Assembly: GCA_016934335.1 (NCBI GenBank)
Contig: JAFGTC010000298.1
Coordinates: 1 to 39,314 of the forward strand
DNA: 39,314 bases
Origin: Candidatus Omnitrophota bacterium
GTDB lineage: Bacteria > Hinthialibacterota > Hinthialibacteria > Hinthialibacterales > Hinthialibacteraceae
Reading direction: 5' to 3'
Shown in pieces: positions 1 to 8,853 of the stretch. Within the stretch, counting starts at the first letter, position 1, and each line of letters opens with the position of its first letter. A program made the translations under genes and the position numbers. The notes below the pieces were generated by a model. That model searched no databases. It was not told where the DNA came from and worked only from the letters and a program-made list of their open reading frames with translations.

Positions 1-1457
1 CGGTAAGTTATCCATTGTTCGCGTTTGGGGCCGGGGCCGTGAAATCCCATGTCCCCGTCGCCGCGCCAGGTCGAGTCTCCATACCAGAGCCAGAAGGGAG
101 ACGGCCAGGTTCCGGTGGTAATGCTGATGAAAAGATCCTGATCCAGTTTCCGCAAAGCCTGCGTCAAGCGAAGCATGGCTTGAGTCTCCGATACATCGCG
201 CGTCAGACCGTCAAACTTGAAAAAGTTCGCTCCATCCCTCTGAATAAAAGTCGAGCAGGTTTCCAAAAACCGCTCATAGTATTTGGCGCCCGCCAAAGAA
301 AATTTATCGTTTTTGAATTCAAATCCTTGCTCTTTTCCAAAGGTGAGCCGGTCTTTCGCAGGCTGCCCATACCCGCCAAAGGGCGACAACCAAAATCCCA
401 GCGTACTGCCGTAGGATCGGGCTGTTTGAAGCATGGTTGAAAAGCCATTGGGGAAATTCTTCGTCACAGGCCTCCAGAGAGTGGCGGGATCATCCCAGCC
501 GTCATCCCAAACGAACGAGGCGAGTTTGACGTTACGTTTGCGGATCAATTCTTGACCAAACCCATCGATTACTTTCAAGCATTGCTCTTCGTTGATTTTT
601 TGATTGCCCCAGCAGATGTCGTACCAGGAGTTGTAATGTAAAAAAGGCCTGTACGGATGCGCTCGTTCTCGTTCGATGTAATACAGAAAAGCGCGGCGCA
701 TTTGATCCTCCGGCGCAACGCCGACCGCCCATGACTGAGCCAGCGCCTCGCCGGGTTGAAGAACTTGATGGAGGCGTAAAAAACATTGCGCTTCGTTCGC
801 ATTACTATGAATTTCTGCATTGGGATGCTCATAGGCCCAGAAAAAATGATTCAACATGAGGGGAGAGCCGGGAACGGCGCCGCCGGGAGCGACTCCCTGT
901 GATGGAAGGGCGATCAATTGGATCTGTTTGATTAAACAGGGATCAGAGAAAGGAAGGATCTCTATGGATTGCCGGATTGCATTCGCCCCGTCGCGCAGTT
1001 CCGCCCGCCAAATAATGGTGCAGCGTGGATCGGACGCCGTTAAAACGAGTTCGAATTGTCGGCCGGGATGCCGCTTGGAAAGTGTGGAGGCGTTCGAGTC
1101 GCCGGTTAAAGTCTGCTGCAGCGGCTTGCGGCTGTCTGAAATCCTCATCTCCGAGGATTTGATTTCGCCGCCGCCCAGTTCAATCACAAAGATTTCGCGA
1201 TTTTTCAGATCGATTTTTTCGCCGGAAAGAAGATTGATGACGCTGACCGGCTTCAGAATATCTCCCGACGTGCTCCAGGAAAAGGAAATAAGATCATTGA
1301 ATAATCGTAATTCGTGTTGATCGACGACTTGAGAATGGGCGGCCCCCGGCTTGGGGCCGGGAAAATCGAGAGCCGATGAGGATAGGCTCATCCCCAGCAG
1401 GATCATCATCGATGAAAACATTGGAATGGATATGTTGAAAACGCGTCTGATCTTCAT
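1..1457 (-). CDS. Secreted alpha-galactosidase-like glycoside hydrolase (GH36/clan-D type), 3' end cut by window edge
   Basis: I translated this frame by hand; it stays open from the ATG at 1457 to the window edge (485 codons, no stop). The N-terminus (basic start MKIRR, then a hydrophobic stretch to about residue 29) looks like a signal peptide, so the enzyme is probably exported. Residues about 45-255 look like the beta-sandwich that precedes the barrel in GH36-type enzymes. From about residue 265 a TIM-barrel catalytic domain begins, with YNSWYD, WDDGWDD and FFKFDG. In this family the K-F/W-D aspartate is the nucleophile, here Asp416. The segment GDSTWRGDGD (about 461-470) may hold the acid/base. 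I infer hydrolysis of alpha-linked galactosides or a related glycan. The gene is divergent from the pilin at 1727. The exact GH family and substrate cannot be fixed from a partial sequence. Confidence 0.75.
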   Translation of the reverse strand, partial: MKIRRVFNISIPMFSSMMILLGMSLSSSALDFPGPKPGAAHSQVVDQHELRLFNDLISFSWSTSGDILKPVSVINLLSGEKIDLKNREIFVIELGGGEIKSSEMRISDSRKPLQQTLTGDSNASTLSKRHPGRQFELVLTASDPRCTIIWRAELRDGANAIRQSIEILPFSDPCLIKQIQLIALPSQGVAPGGAVPGSPLMLNHFFWAYEHPNAEIHSNANEAQCFLRLHQVLQPGEALAQSWAVGVAPEDQMRRAFLYYIERERAHPYRPFLHYNSWYDICWGNQKINEEQCLKVIDGFGQELIRKRNVKLASFVWDDGWDDPATLWRPVTKNFPNGFSTMLQTARSYGSTLGFWLSPFGGYGQPAKDRLTFGKEQGFEFKNDKFSLAGAKYYERFLETCSTFIQRDGANFFKFDGLTRDVSETQAMLRLTQALRKLDQDLFISITTGTWPSPFWLWYGDSTWRGDGDMGFHGPGPKREQWITY

Positions 1458-1726
1458 GGCATTCCTCGTCAATGGTATTCGTCATGTGTCCCTAATTTTC
1501 GATTTTCAGATGCAGCGGCCTCGGTGTATAATCCCATGATAATATGCTTCGGATCGTTTCAATACGGATCAGGAGAGAAAGGTCTCACGATTGAGTTATC
1601 CGATCTACGGGCGCCATATGCCCTGTGACTCTTTTAATGACATCCGTTGTCGAGGATGCTATTGACGATTAGGGTGATTATATGTGGTCTGACGCATTTC
1701 TGAATTCATATTTATATGGAAAGGCT
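1458..1726. other. Divergent intergenic region, no gene seen
   Basis: This 269-base stretch separates the divergent glycosidase and pilin genes and should hold both promoters. I see a GGAAAGG ribosome-binding site at about 1718-1724 for the pilin start. On the minus strand the bases upstream of 1457 (GAGGAATGCC) give a GAGGA site for the glycosidase. No hairpin, RNA gene or convincing sigma-70 promoter stood out. Confidence 0.5.
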
Positions 1727-2281
1727 ATGCAAGCACAAAAATCATTCACGTTAATCGAATTATTAATCGTTGTAGCCATCATCGGGATACTTGCGGCCAT
1801 TGCTGTTCCTAACTTCCTGAGCGCCCAAATCAGGGCTAAAGTCGCTCGCGCGGAAGCGGATATGAGAAATATCAGTACAGCGCTGGAATCATACCGGCTT
1901 GATAATAACTTTTATCCGCCGGCCTCCCTGGCAGACGGATCGACAAGAAGAAAAGTGTTCGATCGGTATGTAAACTTGACAACACCCGTGGCGTATATGA
2001 GCACAATTCCTTTCGATCCTTTCTTCGAGAGGCCCGACGCGCAAATTCCAACAATCTGGGGCGGTCCGGTTTATGATTACTTTGAACGGGAAACCAGCCA
2101 ATTGAAGACCAACCCGTGGGGGCCTAGCGGTAAAGAACGCAACGCTCTCTATCTGATTCACTCCTTCGGTCCGGACGGTGAAAACAGCGCATTAAATGTA
2201 AGTGATTACTATACAATCATCCCTTTCGACTTGTCGAACGGCGTGGCTAGTTTTGGTGATATATTCCGTTTCGGCCCGTAA
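1727..2281 (+). CDS. Type II secretion pseudopilin-like protein (prepilin N-terminal methylation domain)
   Basis: The 184-residue protein opens with MQAQKS|FTLIELLIVV, the class III prepilin signal: short basic leader, Phe at +1, Glu at +5 and a hydrophobic helix to about residue 30. A prepilin peptidase should cut before Phe and methylate it. The -1 residue is Ser, not the usual Gly. The rest resembles GspG-like pseudopilins (RAEADMRNISTALESYRLDNNFYPP). The C-terminus carries FDLSNG...SFGDIFRFGP, a motif also present in the two pilins at 22882 and 23725. I start at 1727 rather than 1682 because GGAAAGG lies just upstream and the leader is then of normal length. It stands alone with no secretion ATPase or secretin nearby, so its assembly partners must be elsewhere. 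Confidence 0.85.
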   Translation: MQAQKSFTLIELLIVVAIIGILAAIAVPNFLSAQIRAKVARAEADMRNISTALESYRLDNNFYPPASLADGSTRRKVFDRYVNLTTPVAYMSTIPFDPFFERPDAQIPTIWGGPVYDYFERETSQLKTNPWGPSGKERNALYLIHSFGPDGENSALNVSDYYTIIPFDLSNGVASFGDIFRFGP

Positions 2282-2576
2282 ATCGGATAACTCGATGCCC
2301 ATAGGATCTGGAAAGCACCCGATCGCCGCGTGAATATCCGCCGGCCGCCATCCATAAGGTCAAAGACCGCCTCATGATCAGAACCGGATTGATTTCCGTT
2401 GCGAACGGCGGTTCTCTGTCTCCTTAAATCCGATTATGCTCACAGTCAGAATGATCGATCCGGGGTTTACATCCGATTACCGTTTTTATAGCATCGAGCA
2501 TTATTGAATCAATTTCAAGCGTGGCGTCGTTCATGTACGCAGAGGATATTGAAGAATATCCATATAGGGAAATTCG
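2282..2576. other. Intergenic region with weak hairpin after the pilin
   Basis: Just under 300 bases without a gene. At 2380-2415, AGAACC pairs with GGTTCT around an inner CCGTT-GCG-AACGG stem (2396-2408). This is a possible but weak terminator for the pilin because no T tract follows. The remainder should hold the promoter of the operon starting at 2577, whose first gene has AGGGA about 7 bases before its ATG. I see nothing else. Confidence 0.35.
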
Positions 2577-4148
2577 ATGGCGTCTAACGAAAAAAAGAAG
2601 CGGTTTCGAAAAGTGGCGGCCAGCCTCGCTGATTTGGCCGGCGAAGAATACACGCAGGCCCTCTGCGCTTCTCGCGCATGGCTGACGAATGAAAAAATCG
2701 ATGTTCTGCAAGCTTTGGCCAACCAAAAGGTCGACTTCTTTCCGGGCGATTTTCAGCAACGACTGCTGAGTCTGCTGCCGCAGGTGGGGCGGGAATGCTG
2801 TAAGCCTCTTAAGCAATCCGCAAGAGGCGCCGCTTCCAACGAATTTCAGTCGCACACCCACAAGCCCTCCTCTCCGCTGTCCGGACTGGGCTATTTCCGC
2901 GTGGGTGAGAACGGCTGTTTGCATCTGATTTCCAAGAGCGAACATTATCATGCTCCCCTAGGCCACAGCTTCCCAGGCTATCGCCTGCTGGAGCATGCTC
3001 GCCGTCTTGGAATCCCGAACGCCACTCATAACAACACCCGCGGTCACATCACTCGACGCCTTGAAGAAGAACTTGTCCGAACGGCCGCCGGGCTTTCCTC
3101 CGGCGACGCTTCCGGCCTTAACCGGCTGTTGGAATCGAAAAGCAAGTCGGCTTTGAACCGGGTCTTGAATTTGGAGACCGGAAGCCTGGCCGCCGAAGCC
3201 GCTCTGAAGATGGTCTTGAATCGATTTTATCGCTCGCAGCCGGGAGCGGCTCAACCCAAGTACTATGGGCGGCTGCCCGTTCTGCTTGTTCTTGGAGACG
3301 ATCAGGGCGATCTCAAAGCCAATTATCACGGAACCACCTTTTTGACTCAACTCATGCGGGGGATGTGGCCCGATTTTCTCGAGAGCCTCGAAACGAATCA
3401 ACAGGTTCTCATTCGCGCCGTTCGCCCCAACCATCTCGCAGATTTAGACGGCGCGTTCGACGCCTATGAACAGGGCGCCTATAAAATCGCCGGCTTCTTT
3501 CACGAACTGGTCATGATGAATTACGGCGCGCTGACGCTGAACAAATCCTACGTCCGCCGCTTATACGCCTTGTGCAAACAACACGACGTCCCCACGATCG
3601 TCGATGAAATTCAAACATGCATTTGGAGTCCGGATATTTTCATGCATCGCGAATACGGCGTTAAGCCGACATTTCTGGCCGTGGGCAAGGGCATCCCCGG
3701 CGGCGAGTATCCCGCATCGCGCATTCTCTTCAGTTCCGAGATGGATACGCTGCCTCAATTCGGCGCGCTGGTAACGAACGGTCAGGAAGAAATCTCGTCT
3801 CTGGCCTATCTGATCACCATGCGCTGGGCCGAAAAGAATTCCGATCTGATCCGAGACGCCGGCGATTACTACCAGGAAAAACTCAACGAGCTCGCCTCGC
3901 GCTCCTCCAACATCATTCAAAAAATCGAGGGCAAACGGCACTTGGCGGGGATTGTCTTTAATGATTTGAAGGCGGCCCAATCCTTCACCTCTTGCCTGAA
4001 CAGGATGGGAATGGATATCAGCGTCCAAACCTACAAAGACGGCTGCCCGCCCGTCGCATTGACGAAACTGCCCTTGATCATGGAATATCAAGCCGTCGAT
4101 TTCATCATCCAACACATGGAAGAGGCGATTCGAACCATCAATGGCTGA
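2577..4148 (+). CDS. Class III (omega-type) PLP-dependent aminotransferase
   Basis: A 523-residue fold-type I PLP enzyme. The signatures are the VDEIQT motif, with the Asp that contacts the pyridine nitrogen, and VGKGIPGGEYP, with Lys371 as the likely Schiff-base lysine. ETGSLAAEAALK (about 200-211) is the counterpart of the family's NSGAEANEAAIK cofactor-phosphate loop. Class III enzymes move amino groups between omega-amino acids, amino sugars or polyamines and a keto acid, or act as 2,1-aminomutases. The first roughly 125 residues are longer than in a typical 430-residue member and I do not recognise them. It is the first gene of a plus-strand operon with a sugar kinase and sugar isomerase, so its substrate may be an amino sugar or keto sugar. 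That is inference; the substrate is unknown. Confidence 0.85.
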   Translation: MASNEKKKRFRKVAASLADLAGEEYTQALCASRAWLTNEKIDVLQALANQKVDFFPGDFQQRLLSLLPQVGRECCKPLKQSARGAASNEFQSHTHKPSSPLSGLGYFRVGENGCLHLISKSEHYHAPLGHSFPGYRLLEHARRLGIPNATHNNTRGHITRRLEEELVRTAAGLSSGDASGLNRLLESKSKSALNRVLNLETGSLAAEAALKMVLNRFYRSQPGAAQPKYYGRLPVLLVLGDDQGDLKANYHGTTFLTQLMRGMWPDFLESLETNQQVLIRAVRPNHLADLDGAFDAYEQGAYKIAGFFHELVMMNYGALTLNKSYVRRLYALCKQHDVPTIVDEIQTCIWSPDIFMHREYGVKPTFLAVGKGIPGGEYPASRILFSSEMDTLPQFGALVTNGQEEISSLAYLITMRWAEKNSDLIRDAGDYYQEKLNELASRSSNIIQKIEGKRHLAGIVFNDLKAAQSFTSCLNRMGMDISVQTYKDGCPPVALTKLPLIMEYQAVDFIIQHMEEAIRTING

Positions 4149-4213
4149 AGAATAATGCGGGAGAAATGGCCTTTGTCAGCGTATTGCATTCCATTCATGG
4201 GGAGTCGATGCGA

Positions 4214-5716
4214 ATGCCAAAAGAAATTTTCCTTGGAATCGATCTCGGAACTACGGTTCTTAAGATATGCGCCGTCGATGGAAAAAGCGGCGCTATTCTC
4301 GCCCATGACGCCTGCCGCATCCCCGTCCAATCGCTTTCCCATAGCGGACGGGAACAAAAGATTTCCGACATAGACCGTCTCTTCCGGAAGGCCGTCCACA
4401 CGCTGCAGGATCGCCTGGGCGCCGAATGGCGCCGCATCGCGGGAATCGGACTGGCGGCGCAAGGGGGAAGCACGATCATTGCAGATCGATCGAGCGGCCG
4501 AGCGCTCACTCCGATGATTCTATGGGATGACGGCCGCACCGCCGCCTACACCGCCCAACTCAAACAAAAATATCCTCCCTCCTATTGGCGCAAATCTCTT
4601 TTATGCGACGCACCGCCCGCGGGCCTGGGCCGACTGATATGGTTGAACGAAACGCAGCCGGCGCTGTTCTGCGACTCGAATATCCACATCGGCGCGGGAG
4701 AATATCTCTTTTATCAATTGACCGGAGTTTGGCGGCAGGACGCGGGAAACGCGATACAAATCGGCTCGTACAACGCGGCAAAGAAAAAACTCTTTTCCGC
4801 TTTCCTCAAGATTGCCGGAGCGCCTCTATCTTTTGTCGCTCCGCTGAGACAGGATCACGAAACCAGCCCTCTATCCGCCGGCGGCGCCAGACGATTGAAT
4901 CTGCCTCGAGACGTTCCCGTCGCCGGACCTTACATCGATCAGGAAGCCGGGTATCTATCCGCAAGCGGGGCGTCGAATCGTCCACTCCAATGCTCTCTCG
5001 GCACCGCCTGGGTCGGCAATTTTATTCTTCCCGGCGAAGTCGACGGCGCATCGCCGACTCAACTGGCGATCCCATCTCCACTCGGTCCAGGCCGCCTGGT
5101 CATCCAGCCTCTGCTCACGGGAAACATGACCTGGGAATGGGGGCTGCGCCAGTTCGTCGAAAACAAAGACGCTCTTCCTTTGGAGGAAGCCGACAAAATC
5201 TTCCAATCTTCTTGGATGCCCGAAAACCCATTGATCTTTTTACCATGGCTCGATCAAGCCAATCCGCTTGCTCGCCAAACCGCGGGGGCCGGCGTCTTTT
5301 ACGGAATCTCATCCGCATCCGGCCGCGCCGACATGCTGCGCGCGCTGGCCGCCGGTTTGTGCTTCGAACTGGCGCGGATGTTCGAAGAATTAAAGCAGCG
5401 CCGCATCATCGACGCTGTCGCGCTTGGAGGCGGCGCCGGCAAAGGCCGCTTTTTCCAAACCATCCTCGCCGGGTTATTCGCTCCTCTGCCAGTCTTTCAG
5501 CAGAAGGAAATCGATTTTTCGGCGGCGCGGGGCGCTTTGTACGCGTTCAATCCGCGCATCGCTCAAACCCGGGTGAAACGCATCCGTACGCCCGATCAAG
5601 AAACCGCAGTTCGGTTGCATGATTATTACCAACACTATCTGCGAGTTTTCAGCGCATGTTATCCATCCGAAAAGTTAGGTCGAGCCTTTCACATAGAAAA
5701 GAGTCAATCATGTTGA
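4214..5716 (+). CDS. FGGY-family carbohydrate kinase (xylulokinase/fuculokinase-like)
   Basis: A 500-residue cytoplasmic sugar kinase of the actin-like ATPase superfamily. IFLGIDLGTT at the N-terminus is the phosphate-1 loop. ILWDDGRT matches the FGGY LWxDxR sugar-contact motif. YIDQEAG holds the probable catalytic Asp, and ALGGGAGKGRFFQ near the C-terminus is the adenosine motif. FGGY kinases phosphorylate ketoses or polyols such as xylulose, ribulose, fuculose or glycerol with ATP. The sugar is not predictable here, but the next gene is an arabinose/fucose-isomerase relative, which suggests a ketose made by that enzyme. I chose ATG 4214 because GGAG lies 9 bases upstream; ATG 4208 in the same frame is only 3 bases from it. 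The 3' end overlaps the next gene by 7 bases, implying translational coupling. Confidence 0.88.
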   Translation: MPKEIFLGIDLGTTVLKICAVDGKSGAILAHDACRIPVQSLSHSGREQKISDIDRLFRKAVHTLQDRLGAEWRRIAGIGLAAQGGSTIIADRSSGRALTPMILWDDGRTAAYTAQLKQKYPPSYWRKSLLCDAPPAGLGRLIWLNETQPALFCDSNIHIGAGEYLFYQLTGVWRQDAGNAIQIGSYNAAKKKLFSAFLKIAGAPLSFVAPLRQDHETSPLSAGGARRLNLPRDVPVAGPYIDQEAGYLSASGASNRPLQCSLGTAWVGNFILPGEVDGASPTQLAIPSPLGPGRLVIQPLLTGNMTWEWGLRQFVENKDALPLEEADKIFQSSWMPENPLIFLPWLDQANPLARQTAGAGVFYGISSASGRADMLRALAAGLCFELARMFEELKQRRIIDAVALGGGAGKGRFFQTILAGLFAPLPVFQQKEIDFSAARGALYAFNPRIAQTRVKRIRTPDQETAVRLHDYYQHYLRVFSACYPSEKLGRAFHIEKSQSC

Positions 5717-7107
5717 AAAAAACCAAGGCGGGACTCCTTCCTCTCTACTTGAAACTTTATGACGATGCGATGCCCGAAATCCGGGCGCAGTTCGAGCCTT
5801 TTCTGCAGACGGTTGTCGACGGCCTCAGCCAGGCAGGAATCGAGGTGATGCGCGGCGAAGTCTGCCGCCTCCGATCCGAATTTCAAAACGAGATTCGCCG
5901 CTTTGAAGAAAACAGCGCCGACATCCTGATCGCCTTGCATTTAGCCTACTCGCTTTCCTTGGAAGCCATCGATGCGTTCGCCGCCGCCTCAATCCCCATC
6001 CTTCTGCTCGACGCTACGATGGATGCGGCGTTCGGGCAAGACGCCGATCCCGCCCGCCTCATGTTCAACCATGGCGTCCACGGCGTACAGGACCTGGCGT
6101 CCGTCATGAAGCAGCGAAAAATTCCCTTCCACATTACGGCCGGCCATGTGACTGAATCCAACGTGTTGCAGCGCGCCGCCGGGATCTCCCGGGCCGCCTG
6201 CGCCGCTCGCCGTTTAAGCGGCATGAAGCTGCTTCGCATCGGAGGCGCGTTTGCGGGAATGGGAGATTTCTCCGTCGATGACGCGCTTCTTCAAGACCGG
6301 TTCGGCGCGTCGATCGACTCGGTCGGCCCCGAGATATTAGCGGACGATATACAGGCGATTTCAAATGATGAGATCGAAGAGGAAATGCAGCATGATCTCG
6401 CAGAATATCAAGCGGGCGTCGATCCGGACGTCCATCGCCGATCGGTCAAAGTCGGCTTGGGGCTGCGCCGCTATCTGGATCGAGGCGGCTACGGCGCATT
6501 CAGCATGAATTTTCTCTCTTTCGATTCCGCCGCCGGCCCGGTCGACACAGTCCCTTTCCTGGAAATATCGAAAGCCATGTCGAGAGGATTCGGGTACGCG
6601 GGAGAAGGGGATGTGTTAACCGCCATGCTTGTCGGCGCCTTGAACCAGACGTTCGGCAAAACCACGTTTACGGAGATATTCTGTCCGGATTGGAAGCATG
6701 GAACTCTCTTTTTATCGCACATGGGAGAGATCAATCCCGCCCTGTCAGCCAAACGGCCGGTACTCTGCGAAAAAGACTTCCCCTGGACGAATGCGTGCAA
6801 TCCGGCCTTTCTTGCATGCGCCCCCGCTCCGGGCGGCGCCGTGCTAGTCAATCTGGCCCCGGGGCCGGATCATACCTTCCATTTGATTATCGCTCCAGTC
6901 GAAATTTTGGAAGACGCCGGGAATCCCGCATGGCAAGAATCCATTCGATGCTGGATTCGACCCCCGAAGCCTTTGGAGCGCTTTCTTGAAGAATATTCCC
7001 TTCAAGGCGGAACTCACCACAGCGCTTTGACGGCGGGCGATTGGGTGGAGGCGATTGACGCCTTCGCTTCGTTTCTCGGGATGGAAAGGACAATACTGAG
7101 CGCATGA
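5710..7107 (+). CDS. L-arabinose/L-fucose isomerase-family protein
   Basis: A 465-residue aldose-ketose isomerase relative. Four positions match the Mn2+ ligands of L-arabinose isomerase (Glu306, Glu333, His350, His450 in E. coli): Glu299 in GYAGEGD, Glu322 in TFTEIF, His337 in FLSHMGE and His436 or His437 in GGTHHSAL. Order and spacing agree, so it is probably catalytic rather than a regulatory relic. The N-terminal half (about 1-180) resembles the substrate-binding domains of the family but is divergent, so I do not call it araA. It would interconvert an aldose and a ketose for the FGGY kinase whose gene overlaps its start. ATG 5710 is preferred over 5656 because the earlier start overlaps the kinase deeply and lacks a binding site. 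Its stop overlaps the symporter start by 4 bases. Confidence 0.8.
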   Translation: MLKKTKAGLLPLYLKLYDDAMPEIRAQFEPFLQTVVDGLSQAGIEVMRGEVCRLRSEFQNEIRRFEENSADILIALHLAYSLSLEAIDAFAAASIPILLLDATMDAAFGQDADPARLMFNHGVHGVQDLASVMKQRKIPFHITAGHVTESNVLQRAAGISRAACAARRLSGMKLLRIGGAFAGMGDFSVDDALLQDRFGASIDSVGPEILADDIQAISNDEIEEEMQHDLAEYQAGVDPDVHRRSVKVGLGLRRYLDRGGYGAFSMNFLSFDSAAGPVDTVPFLEISKAMSRGFGYAGEGDVLTAMLVGALNQTFGKTTFTEIFCPDWKHGTLFLSHMGEINPALSAKRPVLCEKDFPWTNACNPAFLACAPAPGGAVLVNLAPGPDHTFHLIIAPVEILEDAGNPAWQESIRCWIRPPKPLERFLEEYSLQGGTHHSALTAGDWVEAIDAFASFLGMERTILSA

Positions 7108-8834
7108 ACGATCTCAGCCGCTTCTCGCTGCATATCATCGATTACCTGGCTTTCGGATTGTACTTTATCGTCCTCTGCCTGATTGGATTCTGGATGGGCC
7201 GCAAGGAAAAGGAAAAAGCGGACGATTACTTTCTGGCGGGCCGCAGTCTGCCATGGTACGTCGTCGGAAGTTCCTTCATCGCCTCCAATATCAGCACTGA
7301 ACATTTTATCGGCATGATCGGCGGGGCGTTCGTCTATGGAATCTGCGTGGCCATGTCCGAATGGCTGAACGTCGGATCCTTCACGCTTCTGATATGGATC
7401 TTCATTCCTTTCCTGCTCAGCGCCCGCGTTTTTACGACGCCGGAATTTCTCGAAAAGCGGTTTAACTCCACATTGCGCTTATTCTTCGCCATCGTCACCG
7501 TCATCAGCAACATCGTGGCGTTCCTGGCCGCCGTTCTCTACGGCGGGGGATTGGCTTTGCATACTCTCTTCGGCTGGAACTTATGGATCGCCATTGTTTT
7601 CCTGGGCGTCGTTGCGGGCAGTTGGGCGATCTACGGCGGTTTGAAATCCGTCGCATGGACCGATTTCTTCACAGTGATCGTTATGATTGCCGGCGGTCTT
7701 CTCGTCACCGTCCTCGGTCTTTACATGCTGTCGGGCGAGTCGCATTCGCTGGTTGAAGGATTCAAAGTGATGATCGAGCGCAACCAGGCGCGCGAAGGAA
7801 TCTGGGCCGATGTGACAGCTCGAATCGCCCCTCATATTGTTCATAGCGACCAATACAACCGCTTGTCCGTCATTCAACCGATCACCCACGAGGTCACGCC
7901 CTGGCCTTTTCTGCTCTTCGGAATTTTCTCCATCAGCATTTGGTACAACATTCTCAATCAATTCATGATCCAGCGCGTTTTGGGCGCTAAAAATATGTAC
8001 CACGCGAGAATGGGAATCGTGCTTGCGGGCTACATGAAAATCTTCCTGCCGTTTATCATCGTCCTCCCCGGCCTGATCCTTTTCGCCCGCTTCCCCGAAG
8101 TCTTGAATCTTCCCTGGGACGAGGTCAAGCCGGAAGCCGACAAGGGCTATGTCGTCATGCTTCACATGCTGATCCCCATCGGGCTGCGGGGGTTGTTTCT
8201 CGCCGCCCTGTTCGGCGCGATCCAATCCACTGTCAACTCCGTACTCAATTCAACCGCCACCGTCTTCACGTTAGACATATACAAACGCTGGATTCACAAA
8301 ACCGCTTCGCAAAAACAATTGGTCTATATGGGCATGGGATCGTCCACTGTCATCTTGATTCTTTCCATCGTCCTATCCGGCTATATCAGTCATTTTTCAG
8401 AAGGATTGTTTGTCTACATCCAATCGCTCTACGCCTTTTTCGCTCCGCCCTTTTCCGCCGTCTTTCTATTAGGCATTTTATTTCGAAGAATCAACAGTCA
8501 GGGAGCGACGGCGGCTGTTTTATCGGGCTTCCTTTTAGGAATCGGCATGAAAGTCTACGCGCAGTCGCCCGGTCATGCGCTGTGGCTGGAGCCCTTCGCC
8601 ATGCAGGCCATCGTGAATTGGATCGTGTGCACGGTGATCTGCGCGGTTGTCAGCGTATGCACCCAACCTCCTCTGCCCGAACAAGTGACCGATCGCTTGA
8701 CATTGAACTGGAAGCGATTGAATATCTTCCAGAATTTGGGATCGCCCTGGCATCGCAGCGTGACATTCTGGTGGGCTTTGTTCGTCGTCATTATTTTCGC
8801 TTTGATCCTGCTGTTTTCCGGTCTATTCCTCTAA
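7104..8834 (+). CDS. Sodium:solute symporter (SSS/SGLT family)
   Basis: A 576-residue inner-membrane protein with about 13-14 hydrophobic segments from residue 14 to the C-terminus. Family marks are the GRKEKEKADDYFLAGRSLPWY loop after the first helix, ASNISTEHFIGM in the second, WAIYGGLKSVAWTD in the middle and QRVLGAKN later. SSS transporters couple Na+ to uptake of sugars, inositol, amino acids or organic acids. The start overlaps the isomerase stop as ATGA, so it belongs to this operon and probably imports the operon's substrate. A loop at about residues 220-265 (ERNQAREGIWADV...) is longer than usual. I see no ABC or PTS transporter in this cluster, so this is the likely entry route. Confidence 0.9.
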   Translation: MNDLSRFSLHIIDYLAFGLYFIVLCLIGFWMGRKEKEKADDYFLAGRSLPWYVVGSSFIASNISTEHFIGMIGGAFVYGICVAMSEWLNVGSFTLLIWIFIPFLLSARVFTTPEFLEKRFNSTLRLFFAIVTVISNIVAFLAAVLYGGGLALHTLFGWNLWIAIVFLGVVAGSWAIYGGLKSVAWTDFFTVIVMIAGGLLVTVLGLYMLSGESHSLVEGFKVMIERNQAREGIWADVTARIAPHIVHSDQYNRLSVIQPITHEVTPWPFLLFGIFSISIWYNILNQFMIQRVLGAKNMYHARMGIVLAGYMKIFLPFIIVLPGLILFARFPEVLNLPWDEVKPEADKGYVVMLHMLIPIGLRGLFLAALFGAIQSTVNSVLNSTATVFTLDIYKRWIHKTASQKQLVYMGMGSSTVILILSIVLSGYISHFSEGLFVYIQSLYAFFAPPFSAVFLLGILFRRINSQGATAAVLSGFLLGIGMKVYAQSPGHALWLEPFAMQAIVNWIVCTVICAVVSVCTQPPLPEQVTDRLTLNWKRLNIFQNLGSPWHRSVTFWWALFVVIIFALILLFSGLFL

Positions 8835-8853
8835 AGATGAAAAAAGAGAGTCG

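Noticed and set aside
856..1320. 154-residue plus-strand frame in the first 1.4 kb
   Set aside because: It lies opposite the glycosidase frame, which is uninterrupted for 485 codons with a signal peptide and clan-D motifs.
3992..4213. Longer N-terminus for the FGGY kinase (start at 3992)
   Set aside because: It overlaps the aminotransferase coding region by over 150 bases and the extra residues look like out-of-frame translation; the GIDLGTT motif begins right after 4214.
4585..5622. 345-residue open frame inside the FGGY kinase
   Set aside because: Very rich in Arg and Ser with no recognisable motif; it is a shadow of the kinase in another frame.
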